Program-made: the position numbers and the translations under genes
Assembly: GCA_019187225.1 (NCBI GenBank)
Contig: JABAQQ010000011.1
Coordinates: 1 to 64,000, forward strand
Reading direction: 5' to 3'
DNA: 64,000 bases
Origin: Saprospiraceae bacterium
Lineage (GTDB): Bacteria; Bacteroidota; Bacteroidia; Chitinophagales; Saprospiraceae
In this document: positions 26,097-35,260 of the stretch, piece by piece
How the letters are laid out: each line of letters begins with the position of its first letter
Numbering within the stretch: position 1 is the first letter of the stretch
The notes under the pieces: generated by a model
Seen by the model: the letters and a program-made list of their open reading frames with translations, nothing else
What the model was told of the DNA's origin: nothing
The model's database searches: none

Positions 26097-27092
26097 TTAC
26101 TGCAACAACACCCTTACCGTTTCGATCTTCCGGTCGCTTACCAATTCCAGTACAAAAATTTTACCGTCCAGTTCCAACCGGGCGCCCTGCTCGGGGATGG
26201 TTTGGGTCATTGTAACAATATAACCGGACAAAGTATTGTAATCGCCGGTTGGCAAATCGAGGGTGGGGTATTTTTCGTTGAGGTGATCCACGTCGAGTCG
26301 TCCTGAAAACAGGAACTCATTTTCAGCGAGTTGTACTTCAATAAATTCTTCCTGGTCATGCTCGTCGTCAATGTTACCAAAAAGCTGTTCGAGTGCGTCC
26401 TCGAGGGTGACCAATCCGGCGAGGCTGCCGTATTCATCCACCACACAGGCGATGTTTGTGCGGTTTTTGATGAATTTGTTCAACAGGTCGTTCACCTGGA
26501 TCGTCTCCGGGACAAACCGGATGGGCATCACCATGCTGCGGATGCTGCGCGGATGTGCGAACAGTTGTTGCACATGGACGTAGCCCAGCACCTTGTCGAG
26601 ATCGCCATCGGTCACGAGGATGCGCGAAAGACTGCTTTCGATAAAAAGCTGGCGCAGTTCTTCTACGGATGCCTGCACGTCGATATGCACAATTTCCGGG
26701 CGAGGGGCCATACAGTCGTGGGCGCGCACCTGTTTGAGGTGCAGGGCGTTTTCGAGCAATTCCATTTCCACTTCCTCTTCACCGGCCGTGCCGGACACGT
26801 TCTGCTGGACCAGGTATTCCAACAGCGCTGCATCGCCGTCGCCAGGGGCGTTTTTGTATATATTTTTGAAAATCAGATGCTTAAAAAGCATCAAAACAAA
26901 AAAGAGCAACAAAACGACTGCCAAAGGCGCCACCCGGCCTGTGCCGAAAACGAAGGACAGTACCGGTATCAATCCCAATGCAGCGAAGGTCGCCAGTGCC
27001 GTCAGCAACAACGTGGCAGGGAAAGTATGGCTTCCGATACGAAGGGCCGAAGCCCATGAAAAGAGTCGTTTTGATGAGGATGGGTCGTCCAT
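26097..27092 (-). CDS. CBS-pair/CorC-HlyC domain membrane protein (GldE/CNNM-like)
   Basis: 331 residues. Two membrane segments near residues 27-70 replace the larger DUF21 domain of typical members. They are followed by a CBS pair (KQVRAHDCMAPRPEI, LSRILVTDGDLDKVLGYV, VDEYGSLAGLVTLEDALEQLFG) and a CorC/HlyC transporter-associated domain at the C-terminus (FLFSGRLDVDHLNEKYP). Full-length relatives are linked to Mg/Co efflux, and GldE to gliding. The short membrane part makes transport doubtful, and a regulatory role is possible. Confidence 0.85.
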   Translation of the reverse strand: MDDPSSSKRLFSWASALRIGSHTFPATLLLTALATFAALGLIPVLSFVFGTGRVAPLAVVLLLFFVLMLFKHLIFKNIYKNAPGDGDAALLEYLVQQNVSGTAGEEEVEMELLENALHLKQVRAHDCMAPRPEIVHIDVQASVEELRQLFIESSLSRILVTDGDLDKVLGYVHVQQLFAHPRSIRSMVMPIRFVPETIQVNDLLNKFIKNRTNIACVVDEYGSLAGLVTLEDALEQLFGNIDDEHDQEEFIEVQLAENEFLFSGRLDVDHLNEKYPTLDLPTGDYNTLSGYIVTMTQTIPEQGARLELDGKIFVLELVSDRKIETVRVLLQ

Positions 27093-27171
27093 ATGTTTTT
27101 ATTGGAGAAAGGTGAAAGGTAAAAAGAAGAGCGGACTTTACCTCCATGCTCTATTTCCTTTCCCCTTTTTC

Positions 27172-27735
27172 CTACTTCAATACTTCGTCTAATTGTTCCA
27201 CTTTAATCCTTCCCTTTGGCACCGTGATCTTCCAGTAGGAAAAATCCTGTTCCGCTTCGAGGCCATAGCCGTAGATGATCTCGCCGGGTTTGGTCACTTT
27301 CACAAATTTTTCGGTGTAGACTTTGGCTGTTTTTTCATCCCAGATCAGTTCTTCCGTTTCGAGTTTTTCCTGTTTGGATGAAATAAGGATCACGCTGTCG
27401 CGGGCTATGATTTTTCCTTTTTCCTGGTAGCGAAAGGCAGTTTTGGCGGTTAAGGTGCTGCGAACCGACAGATCTTTTTCCAGAAAAGTAATTTTAACGC
27501 CCGCCGGGAACTCCTGTCGTGGATTTTCGCGGTCGGTATAATTGTGCAGCAAAGGCCCCGTCACCCGCACCCGGACGATGGCGCTGTCCGAATACAATAT
27601 TTCCACATCGCGTCCGACTTCTATTGCCACATCGTTCTCGGTGAATACCTGGCGTTTCTCTTCTTTCAAGTCGTTGCAAGCGATAAGCGAAGCGCCGCAG
27701 GCTATGGTCAAAAACCAATGAACTAATTTTGACAT
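27172..27735 (-). CDS. lptC: LPS export periplasmic protein LptC
   Basis: 187 residues. A lipoprotein-type signal (LTIACGASLIAC, lipid Cys near 20) is followed by a beta-jellyroll with FTENDVAIEVGRDVEILYSD, AKTAFRYQEKGKIIARDSVI, KLETEELIWDEKTAKVYT and EIIYGYGLEAEQDFSYW, the LptC pattern in Bacteroidota. It bridges the LptBFG transporter and LptA in lipopolysaccharide export. The start overlaps the end of the membrane-protein gene upstream by one base, and the CBS gene follows 80 bp downstream. Confidence 0.9.
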   Translation of the reverse strand: MSKLVHWFLTIACGASLIACNDLKEEKRQVFTENDVAIEVGRDVEILYSDSAIVRVRVTGPLLHNYTDRENPRQEFPAGVKITFLEKDLSVRSTLTAKTAFRYQEKGKIIARDSVILISSKQEKLETEELIWDEKTAKVYTEKFVKVTKPGEIIYGYGLEAEQDFSYWKITVPKGRIKVEQLDEVLK

Positions 27736-28241
27736 CAGGAAATAAAACTTTTAAGCGCAAACCGGAACGCCAGTAACAAGCCGGCCACGATCAGCAACAG
27801 GTATTGCACCGGCACGTTGACCCAGGCCACCAAATGCAGGCGGTCGAGAAAATACATGAGTACAAAAACGGAGGCGATCATCAGCATCAGATTAGAGAGT
27901 TTGTCAAAACCTGGTATATAATCGAACGATGCATTGCGGCGAATGAGGCCCAACGTAAGTACCATCGAAGCGATGGGTAATACCTGTGTCAGCAGGTTTA
28001 CGTTGAAAATGCTGCCGCCCCGCTCGAACAAAAACAGATAAACGGCCAATGCCGCTGCAAAGATGCCCGGGATACACACCAAATAGATCAATATCGCATA
28101 CAGGTATTTCCAGGGGGCCAGATGGCCTTCTCCTTTACCCAATACGCCGGCAAGAAATGCGGTGAACGGCACGCTCAGAAAATAAAATATCATCACCGCC
28201 GGATTGGCGCTGAGGTAGTCGAATAATTCGCGGAGTGTCAT
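27735..28241 (-). CDS. Hypothetical integral membrane protein
   Basis: 168 residues with about five hydrophobic segments (around 13-35, 45-70, 85-105, 120-135 and 140-160) and little soluble sequence. I do not recognise a family. Directly coupled to lptC (1-bp overlap), which suggests a role in the envelope or simple cotranscription. Its leader carries the ACCAACA-type repeat just before the ATG. Confidence 0.8.
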   Translation of the reverse strand: MTLRELFDYLSANPAVMIFYFLSVPFTAFLAGVLGKGEGHLAPWKYLYAILIYLVCIPGIFAAALAVYLFLFERGGSIFNVNLLTQVLPIASMVLTLGLIRRNASFDYIPGFDKLSNLMLMIASVFVLMYFLDRLHLVAWVNVPVQYLLLIVAGLLLAFRFALKSFIS

Positions 28242-28248
28242 AGTTGCG

Positions 28249-28349
28249 TGGTTGGTTGTTGGTTCCTGGTTCTTAGTCGTTGGAGATCAATTGGTAAAAT
28301 TCAGGTAACCAATAACTAAGAACCAATAACTAAGAACCAGTAACTAACA
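28249..28349. repeat. Inverted tandem repeat in a divergent leader region
   Basis: Left half GTTGGTTGTTGGTTCCTGG and right half with AACCAATAACTAAG in two exact copies plus one variant. Read in the sense direction of each divergent gene (the membrane protein to the left, the FemAB-like gene to the right), both leaders are A/C-rich tandem repeats with very little G. Confidence 0.8.
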
Positions 28350-28376
28350 GATATTTGCAGCAAAAGTACCGTTTCC

Positions 28377-29330
28377 GTGACCGGGCGCAAAACCCATTAC
28401 ACTGATTTCTGTCAAAATCACCATGTGCCACTACAGCTCCAACCCTGGTGGCTCGATGCAGTTTGTCAAAGCGGTGAGTGGAATGTTTGCCTGTCGAGAG
28501 ACGGAAACGGAGCTGTGACAGGGGTTTGGCCTTACTACCTGACCCGGCGTTTCGGTTTTTCTGTCATTCAACAACCGCCTCTTACTTCTTATGGCGGGCC
28601 CTGGTTTCGCTATCCGGACAATGCACAAAAACACCCTGAATTTGAAAAAAAAGCCCTGGATGATCTGGTAAAACAATTGCCGCGCACAGCATTTTTTCAG
28701 CAACATTTTTTCCCCGAAGTTCAAAACTGGTTACCGCTGTATTGGGCGGGTTTCCGGCAAACGACGCGGTACACATATATTTTCGATTCGTTGTCCGATC
28801 TTGAAAGGACCAAAACGGGGTTTAAAAACACTTTGCGCACCGATTTGAAAAAGGCAGAAAGGGCTGTTGATATTCACTGTGAAGATGATGCCGACCTGCT
28901 TTTCCAACTCCATGATCTGTCTTTCCATCGAAAGGGGCGCCGCCCGCCTTATCCGCTTGAATTATTCCTGCGATTGTATGCAGCCCTCGCCGAACGCGGT
29001 CATTCTATCATTTTTATTGCCCGCGACCGGCATTCAGGAGCGCCCCACGCCGGCTTATGTCTTGCTTTCGACACGCGCCGGGCTTCGGTATTGCTCACCG
29101 GCGCCAACCCCGTTTACAAAACGCACTGCGCCGTGTGGGGTTTGTTCTGGGAAGCGATGCGATTTTGTTCGGAGCGGGGTTTGAGCCTTGATTTTGAAGG
29201 CAGTATGGACCGCGACATCGAGCGCGGATTTCGTGCATTCGGGGCGCGACTCACGCCTTACCACCGGATATGGAAGGCGGGCAACAAATGGCTGGAAATG
29301 GTTTATTTGAGCGTCATTAAGCGTCATTAA
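28377..29330 (+). CDS. FemAB/GNAT-fold (BioF2-like) acyltransferase-like protein
   Basis: 317 residues from a GTG; no better ATG is present. Two GNAT-like lobes are suggested: LQPWWLDAVCQSGEWNVCL in the first, then TLRTDLKKAERAVDIHCEDD, LHDLSFHRKGRRPPYP and GLSLDFEGSMDRDIERGFRAFGA in the second. This follows the FemAB/CelD-like acetyltransferase layout used for peptidoglycan bridges or polysaccharide decoration. The substrate is unknown. Its last codons lie inside a GCGTCATTAA tandem repeat. Confidence 0.8.
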   Translation: MTGRKTHYTDFCQNHHVPLQLQPWWLDAVCQSGEWNVCLSRDGNGAVTGVWPYYLTRRFGFSVIQQPPLTSYGGPWFRYPDNAQKHPEFEKKALDDLVKQLPRTAFFQQHFFPEVQNWLPLYWAGFRQTTRYTYIFDSLSDLERTKTGFKNTLRTDLKKAERAVDIHCEDDADLLFQLHDLSFHRKGRRPPYPLELFLRLYAALAERGHSIIFIARDRHSGAPHAGLCLAFDTRRASVLLTGANPVYKTHCAVWGLFWEAMRFCSERGLSLDFEGSMDRDIERGFRAFGARLTPYHRIWKAGNKWLEMVYLSVIKRH

Positions 29331-29390
29331 GGGTCATTGTACGTCATATTGATACAGATAAAATGACTCCAATTACCCTTAATAACCCTC
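29310..29390. repeat. GCGTCATTAA tandem repeat spanning the end of the FemAB-like gene
   Basis: Two exact and two degenerate copies of GCGTCATTAA follow each other from 29311 and include the stop codon (29328-29330). A partly inverted copy (ATGACTCCAATTACCCTTAATAACCC) follows to the end of the convergent regulator gene. Confidence 0.6.
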
Positions 29391-30338
29391 ACTTACCTTC
29401 ACCTCCAGCCGGTATCCCACGCCGTGCACATTAATAATTTGCACTGACTGGTCGTCTTTCAGCAATTTGCGTAGCCGCGACACGAATACATCCACGCTGC
29501 GCCCAACGATGACGCCTTCATCTTCCCATACCGCTTTGAGGATGTGATCGCGTTCGAGCAACTGGTTGGGATGGCGGCAAAACAATTGGAGCAGTTTGGT
29601 TTCGCGATAGGTCAGATTCTTTTCGATTCCGTTGGCGATCAGTTTTTGATTGTCAACATGGAACACTGACCGGCCAAATTTGAATGGCTTCATTCCATCG
29701 TTTGTTTCCTGCATAGCGGCCATTTCGGCAGCACCACCGTTGTCCTCCCGAAGTATTGCCTTATCCAAACCTTTCTTTTTCCAAAAATCAATCCCGCGAT
29801 AGACCGGATAAATCAGCAGTGCCAAAAAAATGGCTGCATAATAATTCCGGTGTGCTGCGCCCCGGCCGGTCGTCGAAGCCCTGCCGGGAAATGTCACTTT
29901 CAGGTTGTAGCATCCAGCCGACTGTTCGCGTCCGCCGCAGGGAATTTCTTTTCCGGCAGTGAGGAGGCTGGCTGTGTAGCCCAACATCAGGGCATCGCTG
30001 CTACAATCCAGCACCGCCACCTGATAGTCGCCACTCACCCGGTACCACGCGAACGATTCCTGTAGTACCGGTGGCAGGCTATCGTAGTCGAAGTTGTGTT
30101 CCAACCGGATCAACCAGGTATTTTCCTCCAATTGTTCTACGGGCGGGATATGGCTGCTGCGATCGCCCGCCAGCACGAGCAACCGGTGTGCAGCCTGGCG
30201 CAGTGCGAGATTGACTTGCTCGGAAAACTGCCGTTCACCGACTTCACTGTTGCGTTGTTCGACGGCCTGCATCGCCAACAGACCCGCAGCAGCGAGGAGG
30301 GCAACAGCGAACAGGTTGATGTTCAACGTTCGGCTCAT
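29379..30338 (-). CDS. Membrane-tethered OmpR-type winged-helix regulator
   Basis: 319 residues from MSRTLNINLF (a longer frame starts at 30365). A first membrane segment (NLFAVALLAAAGLLAM) is followed by a periplasmic domain of about 140 residues with three cysteines, a second membrane segment (YYAAIFLALLIYPVYRG), and a cytoplasmic DNA-binding domain. That last part has LTYRETKLLQLFCRHPNQLL, RSVDVFVSRLRKLL and VHGVGYRL, the Trans_reg_C fold. There is no receiver or kinase domain. It looks like a one-component ToxR-like sensor that binds DNA from the membrane. Confidence 0.85.
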   Translation of the reverse strand: MSRTLNINLFAVALLAAAGLLAMQAVEQRNSEVGERQFSEQVNLALRQAAHRLLVLAGDRSSHIPPVEQLEENTWLIRLEHNFDYDSLPPVLQESFAWYRVSGDYQVAVLDCSSDALMLGYTASLLTAGKEIPCGGREQSAGCYNLKVTFPGRASTTGRGAAHRNYYAAIFLALLIYPVYRGIDFWKKKGLDKAILREDNGGAAEMAAMQETNDGMKPFKFGRSVFHVDNQKLIANGIEKNLTYRETKLLQLFCRHPNQLLERDHILKAVWEDEGVIVGRSVDVFVSRLRKLLKDDQSVQIINVHGVGYRLEVKVSEGY

Positions 30339-30567
30339 GCGCCCAAAAGTAAGGGTAAAACCCATGCAAAAACACCTTTTACACTTCTTTTACACTGTTT
30401 TACAGGGGGTTTGTTATCCACCATTTATGCGTTCATAGTTTTGCTTTCGATTTGAATCGCCCGTATTTTTTCACTGTTAAAACCTGAACGCAAGAATATT
30501 CACATCGTCCAAAGTCCAAGGTCTGGAAGTCCAACGTCCGGCTTTTCAAGTTCAAAAAATTAGCAAC

Positions 30568-30984
30568 ATGAATAAACTCAATTTTCTGTTTTTCAGCCTC
30601 ATCTGGCTGCTATTTTCGTTCAACCTGACTGCCCAGCAGAAAGATTTTTCCAGTTGTTCCGCAGCATTTTTAAATGAAAAAATCATTGTCAATGAATACA
30701 CGACGGTGGGAAAATGCGTCGTGTCGTCCACAGCAACCGGTAAACTCACCTTGCACCCGGTCACCCTGTCCGAGGACAAGATTCCCATTCCCGGCGAAAA
30801 AATCCAATTCAAGGTAGCCATTCGCGACGGCGACAGCAAGACACTCATGCTGTTTTCGGAAAAGACCTGCAAGGAAATTGAAATCCGGGACATCCTGAAG
30901 GCGTGCAGGAAAGGCGACCACATCGTTCTACTTACACTCGAACGCACGTGGGCCGTACCACATTCGGAAATTTTAGTGGAATAA
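30568..30984 (+). CDS. Secreted hypothetical protein
   Basis: 138 residues with signal peptide MNKLNFLFFSLIWLLFSFNLTAQQ. The mature part is about 115 residues with three cysteines and predicted beta structure (KLTLHPVTLSEDKIPIPGEK, QFKVAIRDGD). No family recognised. Its leader contains GTCCAA-type repeat words (30507-30540). It is flanked by a convergent GbsR-like gene. Confidence 0.7.
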   Translation: MNKLNFLFFSLIWLLFSFNLTAQQKDFSSCSAAFLNEKIIVNEYTTVGKCVVSSTATGKLTLHPVTLSEDKIPIPGEKIQFKVAIRDGDSKTLMLFSEKTCKEIEIRDILKACRKGDHIVLLTLERTWAVPHSEILVE

Positions 30985-30985
30985 G

Positions 30986-31018
30986 CACCCTCTACCCTCC
31001 ACCCTCCATCCTCTACCG
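30986..31018 (+). repeat. CCCTCYA tandem repeat between convergent genes
   Basis: Four to five degenerate heptamers of the type CCCTCTA/CCCTCCA lie between the ends of the secreted protein gene and the GbsR-like gene. Confidence 0.6.
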
Positions 31019-31522
31019 CACCATATTCAAAAAGGTATGTGTAAACCAGTTGGCTTCCGCTTTCACCAGTGAGTCGAGGGTCTGGCTTGCTTTGTGTGAA
31101 AATTTGCGGATATCGCGTACTACTGTGCAAAAATGCTCCGATTCGGGGCAGTTCTCTTCCACGCCCGCCATTTCATCGAGCACCCGGAGCATGGGGTCGA
31201 GTTCTCTTTTTTTGCGGTTGATGATGATCTGTCGAACCACCGTCCACATATCTTTTTCGGCGATGAAATATTCCTTGCGTTCACCCGGCCGGAGTTGTTT
31301 GTGCACCAGCCCCCAATCCAGAAGGGCACGGATGTTCATATTGGCATTGCCGCGGGCGATATCGAGTTCTTCCATTACCTGATCGGCCGTAAGGGGTTCC
31401 GGCGAAATAAGCAGCAGGGCGTGCACCTGCGCCATCGAACGGTTGATGCCCCATTCGGAGGCCATTTTGCCCCAGGACTCGATGAATTTGGCTTTCGCTT
31501 CTTTGACATCCATGATTCTCAA
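31013..31522 (-). CDS. GbsR/MarR-family transcriptional regulator
   Basis: 169 residues. The winged helix comprises WGKMASEWGINRSMAQVHALL, PLTADQVMEELDIARGNANM and NIRALLDWGLVHKQLRPGER, the GbsR family signature. The C-terminal helices probably dimerise. Relatives respond to osmolytes such as choline in Bacillus; the ligand here is unknown. Divergent from moxR at 31814. Confidence 0.88.
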   Translation of the reverse strand: MRIMDVKEAKAKFIESWGKMASEWGINRSMAQVHALLLISPEPLTADQVMEELDIARGNANMNIRALLDWGLVHKQLRPGERKEYFIAEKDMWTVVRQIIINRKKRELDPMLRVLDEMAGVEENCPESEHFCTVVRDIRKFSHKASQTLDSLVKAEANWFTHTFLNMVR

Positions 31523-31813
31523 AACGGTTGATTGATTGCGTATAGATTTCGCCTTATGAAATGCGAATCCGCCATTTTTGTTTTCAAAATAAATTGAAAA
31601 TTAGGAACGAGGTGTGGAATATGCTGCAGATCGTAAAAAAAAGCATTATTGAATGGCTGTTTTTTGCGAAAAACAAGCTCTGTGTCCGCCAAACGTTTGG
31701 AACTGACTGCGAACCGCTATTTTTGCTGCTTCATCGGGCGAGGTTTTTGCCCGATATTAATTGTTTTTTAAAAACCAATTACAGTGAGCGGACCGCAAGG
31801 TTCGCAGTAGCAT
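31523..31813. other. Intergenic region upstream of moxR
   Basis: About 290 bp between the divergent GbsR-like gene and moxR. AT-rich in the middle. No gene, clear TAnnTTTG box or long repeat was recognised. Confidence 0.4.
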
Positions 31814-32797
31814 ATGGATATCCAGGCGCTCAACTATCGCATTCACGCCGAAAGTGCTTTCGTAGAACAACTTACTTCCGAGACCTCCAAAGTCATCGTC
31901 GGCCAGGAAGCCATGATCGAAAGACTGCTCATCGGCCTTTTGACCAAAGGCCACATCCTGCTGGAAGGCATGCCCGGACTGGCAAAAACACTGGCCATCA
32001 AAACATTGGCGCAGGCGGTGGACGCGCAATTCAGCCGCATCCAGTTCACACCTGATCTGTTGCCCGCCGACGTCATCGGTACGATGATATACAATCCGGC
32101 GCGCTCCGAATTCACCGTGCGCAAAGGGCCGATTTTTGCCAACTTCGTATTGGCTGACGAGATCAACCGCGCCCCGGCAAAAGTGCAAAGTGCCTTGCTC
32201 GAAGCCATGCAGGAGCGCCAGGTGACCATCGGTAACGAGACTTTTCGGCTTGAAGAACCTTTCCTTGTACTTGCCACCCAAAACCCCATCGAACAGGAAG
32301 GTACCTATCCGTTGCCCGAGGCGCAGGTAGACAGGTTCCTGCTGAAAGTCAAGATCGGGTACCCGACCAAGGAAGAAGAGCGCGACATCGTGCGACGCAA
32401 CCTGACGGGCGAACAACCCAACGTGCACAAAGTGGTGTCGCCGGGCGCCTTGTTGCGCGCCCGTGAGGTGATGCACGGCATTTACATGGACGAGAAAATA
32501 GAACAATACATTCTCGACCTCGTATTTGCCACCCGTTCTCCGGGCGATTACGGCTTAAAAAGCCTTGCGCCCTTGATCAATTACGGCGCTTCGCCCCGCG
32601 CCAGTATTTCTATGGCACAGGCGTCGAGGGCACTGGCCTTTTTGAAACGACGCGGCTATGTGATTCCGGAGGACGTACGCGCTGTCGCCGCCGATGTGCT
32701 GCGCCACCGCCTCGGTCTTACCTATGAAGCAGAAGCCGAAAATGTGACGCCGGAGGATATCATCAACAAGGTGTTGAATACGGTGGAAGTACCTTGA
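31814..32797 (+). CDS. MoxR-family AAA+ ATPase (first copy)
   Basis: 327 residues. Walker A is EGMPGLAKT (near residue 54), Walker B is VLADEINRAPAKVQSAL, and sensor 1 is LATQNPIEQEGTYPLPEAQVDRF. MoxR ATPases act as chaperones or metal inserters with partner VWA proteins. It is the first gene of a plus-strand Bat-type cluster that continues with DUF58 and the VWA proteins. It is close to the second MoxR at 41005-42000 along its whole length. Confidence 0.93.
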   Translation: MDIQALNYRIHAESAFVEQLTSETSKVIVGQEAMIERLLIGLLTKGHILLEGMPGLAKTLAIKTLAQAVDAQFSRIQFTPDLLPADVIGTMIYNPARSEFTVRKGPIFANFVLADEINRAPAKVQSALLEAMQERQVTIGNETFRLEEPFLVLATQNPIEQEGTYPLPEAQVDRFLLKVKIGYPTKEEERDIVRRNLTGEQPNVHKVVSPGALLRAREVMHGIYMDEKIEQYILDLVFATRSPGDYGLKSLAPLINYGASPRASISMAQASRALAFLKRRGYVIPEDVRAVAADVLRHRLGLTYEAEAENVTPEDIINKVLNTVEVP

Positions 32798-32892
32798 AAG
32801 GATGGGGGAGTGGATCGTGGTGATGCCAACGAATAAAATCAGGGCATTTATGGAAGAGAAACCGGTTTTTTTAATCTTTTAAATCTTTGACT

Positions 32893-34275
32893 ATGAGTGC
32901 TTTTAATAAAATGCTTTGCTGGGCGCAATTTGTTTTTCTGTTGATCCCGGTACTGGTATTTTCTCAAAAAAAGGATACCCCACCGGCCAAAACGCAACCC
33001 ACCGCAGCCAATCCGGCGATAAAGGACACTGCTATTGCCAAACTTTTTGACAAACCCGCCGACATCAAGTGGGTCAAATATTTCAAGGGCCGGATGGATG
33101 ACGTATCGGTGGTAGATATAGCGCTTGGTTCGGATGGCAAAAGCTGCAAGGGTTACCTCACTTATGGGAAAAGCCGTGCCCGTCTCCGCCTCGATGGTGC
33201 GCTGAACGGCGACTCCCTGCGCCTGCAAGAACGCGACGGCAAGAACCTGACGGGCAATCTGAAAGGCACCTATAAAAACCGCCGCCTCGAAGCCGATTGG
33301 ACCAACCACAACAATTCGCTCGGCAGCCGTCTTGAAGCCGATGAAATCAACTCCGGTCAAACCCTGACCATCGGCTGCAGCGACGGCAAATGGGCCAGCC
33401 GTTACATTGCCCGGTTCAACGGCGCCCGCGCCGATATGATCCTGCTCCGGATGCACAATGGCCAACTCTACGGTTACCTGTGGGTGGAAGCCGATGCCAA
33501 AACATACGATCTGCGCGGCGATATCCGCCGCGACGGCAACTACGAAATCGAAGCGCTTTCGTCCAACGATAAAATTGCAGGATTGCTGCATGGCAACCTG
33601 GCCAACCCGCAAAAGACAGATTGCAACTGGGTGGGCAGCGGGGAAAAACGCACCTTCAACTTCACACTCAAGGACAACTTTCAACTGGGCTGTTATGAAT
33701 ATGCAGACTTTTTATCGAGCTACGACGCCCTTTATCCACGTACGCCCTGTTCGGGGTGCAATACCTGGCTTGATCAACAGGTGAACAACTGGGTCAACAA
33801 ATGCAAATCAACGCTCGCGGCGAAAAAAGATTCCCCTTCGGCTGCAAACCGCAGCTCCCAACGCGCCAGTTGCTGGGCCGAAATTGCGTGTTTGACGGAG
33901 AACATATTTTCCGGCTACCTTACTTTTTCAGAGACCTGGAACCCTCAGGCTTCGGGTCAGGGGTTCAACTTCGACCTGCGCACCGGCAAACAGATCACTT
34001 TCAACGAATTGTTCAATAAAAGTTTCAATGCCCGGGGATGGCTCGATGATTTTGCCAAGAAGGAGTCTCCCAAATTAGCGCACTTTGCCAATGATCCCGA
34101 ATACCGTCAATGGGTGGCAAAAGAAGGATTTCCGATGTTTACACTGCGGCGCGACGGATTGGAACTGAGCACGTTATTTCATGCACAATACGGCAGGCAA
34201 ACGCTACTCGTGCCTTACGTCAGCCTGAAACCCTACATGAAAAAAGACAACCCCGTAGCCGATTTTGTTAAATGA
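32893..34275 (+). CDS. Secreted hypothetical protein in the Bat cluster
   Basis: 460 residues from MSAFNKMLCWAQFVFLLIP, a signal peptide ending before QKKDTPPAK. The middle part holds repeated beta-rich stretches with LRLDGALNGDSLRLQERDG and YGYLWVEADAKTYDLRGDI. The C-terminal third has ITFNELFNKSFNARGWLDDF and a terminal KPYMKKDNPVADFVK, which recalls DUF3298-type extracytoplasmic domains. No enzymatic motif was identified. Its placement between moxR and DUF58 is unusual and may tie it to Bat function. Confidence 0.75.
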   Translation: MSAFNKMLCWAQFVFLLIPVLVFSQKKDTPPAKTQPTAANPAIKDTAIAKLFDKPADIKWVKYFKGRMDDVSVVDIALGSDGKSCKGYLTYGKSRARLRLDGALNGDSLRLQERDGKNLTGNLKGTYKNRRLEADWTNHNNSLGSRLEADEINSGQTLTIGCSDGKWASRYIARFNGARADMILLRMHNGQLYGYLWVEADAKTYDLRGDIRRDGNYEIEALSSNDKIAGLLHGNLANPQKTDCNWVGSGEKRTFNFTLKDNFQLGCYEYADFLSSYDALYPRTPCSGCNTWLDQQVNNWVNKCKSTLAAKKDSPSAANRSSQRASCWAEIACLTENIFSGYLTFSETWNPQASGQGFNFDLRTGKQITFNELFNKSFNARGWLDDFAKKESPKLAHFANDPEYRQWVAKEGFPMFTLRRDGLELSTLFHAQYGRQTLLVPYVSLKPYMKKDNPVADFVK

Positions 34276-34278
34276 TTG

Positions 34279-34372
34279 ACTTTTTGTGGATTTGGTTATT
34301 TGTTTATGCATCTCCGCTGAGCATAAACAAATCCACAAATAACCAAATAACCAAATAACCAAACAACCAAAC
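34279..34372 (+). repeat. Inverted repeat and G-free AACCAAAT tandem repeat ahead of DUF58
   Basis: TTTGTTTATGC (about 34299-34309) pairs with GCATAAACAAA (34321-34331). From 34330 on, ACAAATAACCAAATAACC-type units follow to 34375 with no G after the GC at 34321-34322. The DUF58 ATG follows directly at 34376. Confidence 0.8.
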
Positions 34373-34375
34373 AAA

Positions 34376-35257
34376 ATGGATACCGCAGAACTCATCAAAA
34401 AAGTCCGCAAGGTCGAAATCAAGACCCGCAGGCTGTCGCGCAACCTTTTTACGGGAGGCTACCACAGTGCGTTCAAGGGTCGGGGCATGTCGTTCAGTGA
34501 AGTGCGGCAGTACCAGTTTGGCGACGACATCCGCGCCATAGACTGGAACGTGACCGCGCGCACCGGTGAGCCGCACGTCAAGATTTTTGAAGAAGAGCGC
34601 GAACTGACTGTGATGTTGATGGTGGATGTCAGCGGCTCGTCGTTTTTCGGTACTACCGGCCAATTCAAACAAGAGTTGCTCACGGAAATCTGTGCTCTGC
34701 TGGCCTTTTCAGCTGACAGCAACAACGACAAAGTTGGGCTGCTCCTGTTTTCCGATAAAAACGAACTGTATATAGCACCCAAAAAAGGGAGGCAACACAC
34801 CCTGCGCATTATTCGTGAACTCCTGAACGTACAACCGTCCGACCGGGGCACTGATATAGCAGCCGCCTTTCAATATACACGCAATGTTTTGAAAAAGAGA
34901 AGCGTATGCTTTGTTCTGTCCGATTTTTGGGCACACGACTACGATGCCGCCCTTCGGGTGCTCGCACGGCGTCACGACTGCATCGGCATTCATTGTTGGG
35001 ATCCCCGTGAGCGAAAGTTGCCGGACGTAGGGTTGCTCCGCGTGCGCGATGCAGAGTCGGGCCAACAGGTTTGGATAGATACCACCGACCCAACCCTCCG
35101 GGCCCACTACACCGAGCGTTTTGATGAAAACCGCGACTACGCAGCAGGAGCCTTTCGGCGCGCAGGGGCTGATTTTTTGAGCCTGCAAATGACTGATTCC
35201 TACGCCTCTGCATTACTCCGATTTTTTGAACAAAGAGCGCGGGTGGGGGCCCATTGA
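34376..35257 (+). CDS. DUF58 domain protein (first copy)
   Basis: 293 residues. N-terminal RRLSRNLFTGGYHSAFKGRG and EVRQYQFGDDIRAIDWNVTA are the DUF58 signature. A VWA-like fold follows with MLMVDVSGSSFFGT (MIDAS-like D-x-S-G-S) and VCFVLSDFWAH. DUF58 proteins are partners of MoxR ATPases. Nearly the same sequence is encoded by the second copy at 40104-40988. It is 3 bp upstream of the BatD-like gene. Confidence 0.93.
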   Translation: MDTAELIKKVRKVEIKTRRLSRNLFTGGYHSAFKGRGMSFSEVRQYQFGDDIRAIDWNVTARTGEPHVKIFEEERELTVMLMVDVSGSSFFGTTGQFKQELLTEICALLAFSADSNNDKVGLLLFSDKNELYIAPKKGRQHTLRIIRELLNVQPSDRGTDIAAAFQYTRNVLKKRSVCFVLSDFWAHDYDAALRVLARRHDCIGIHCWDPRERKLPDVGLLRVRDAESGQQVWIDTTDPTLRAHYTERFDENRDYAAGAFRRAGADFLSLQMTDSYASALLRFFEQRARVGAH

Positions 35258-35260
35258 ACG

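Noticed and set aside
30552-31130. 192-codon minus-strand frame opposite the secreted protein at 30568
   Set aside because: The plus-strand frame has a signal peptide and proper composition; the opposite frame is its shadow.
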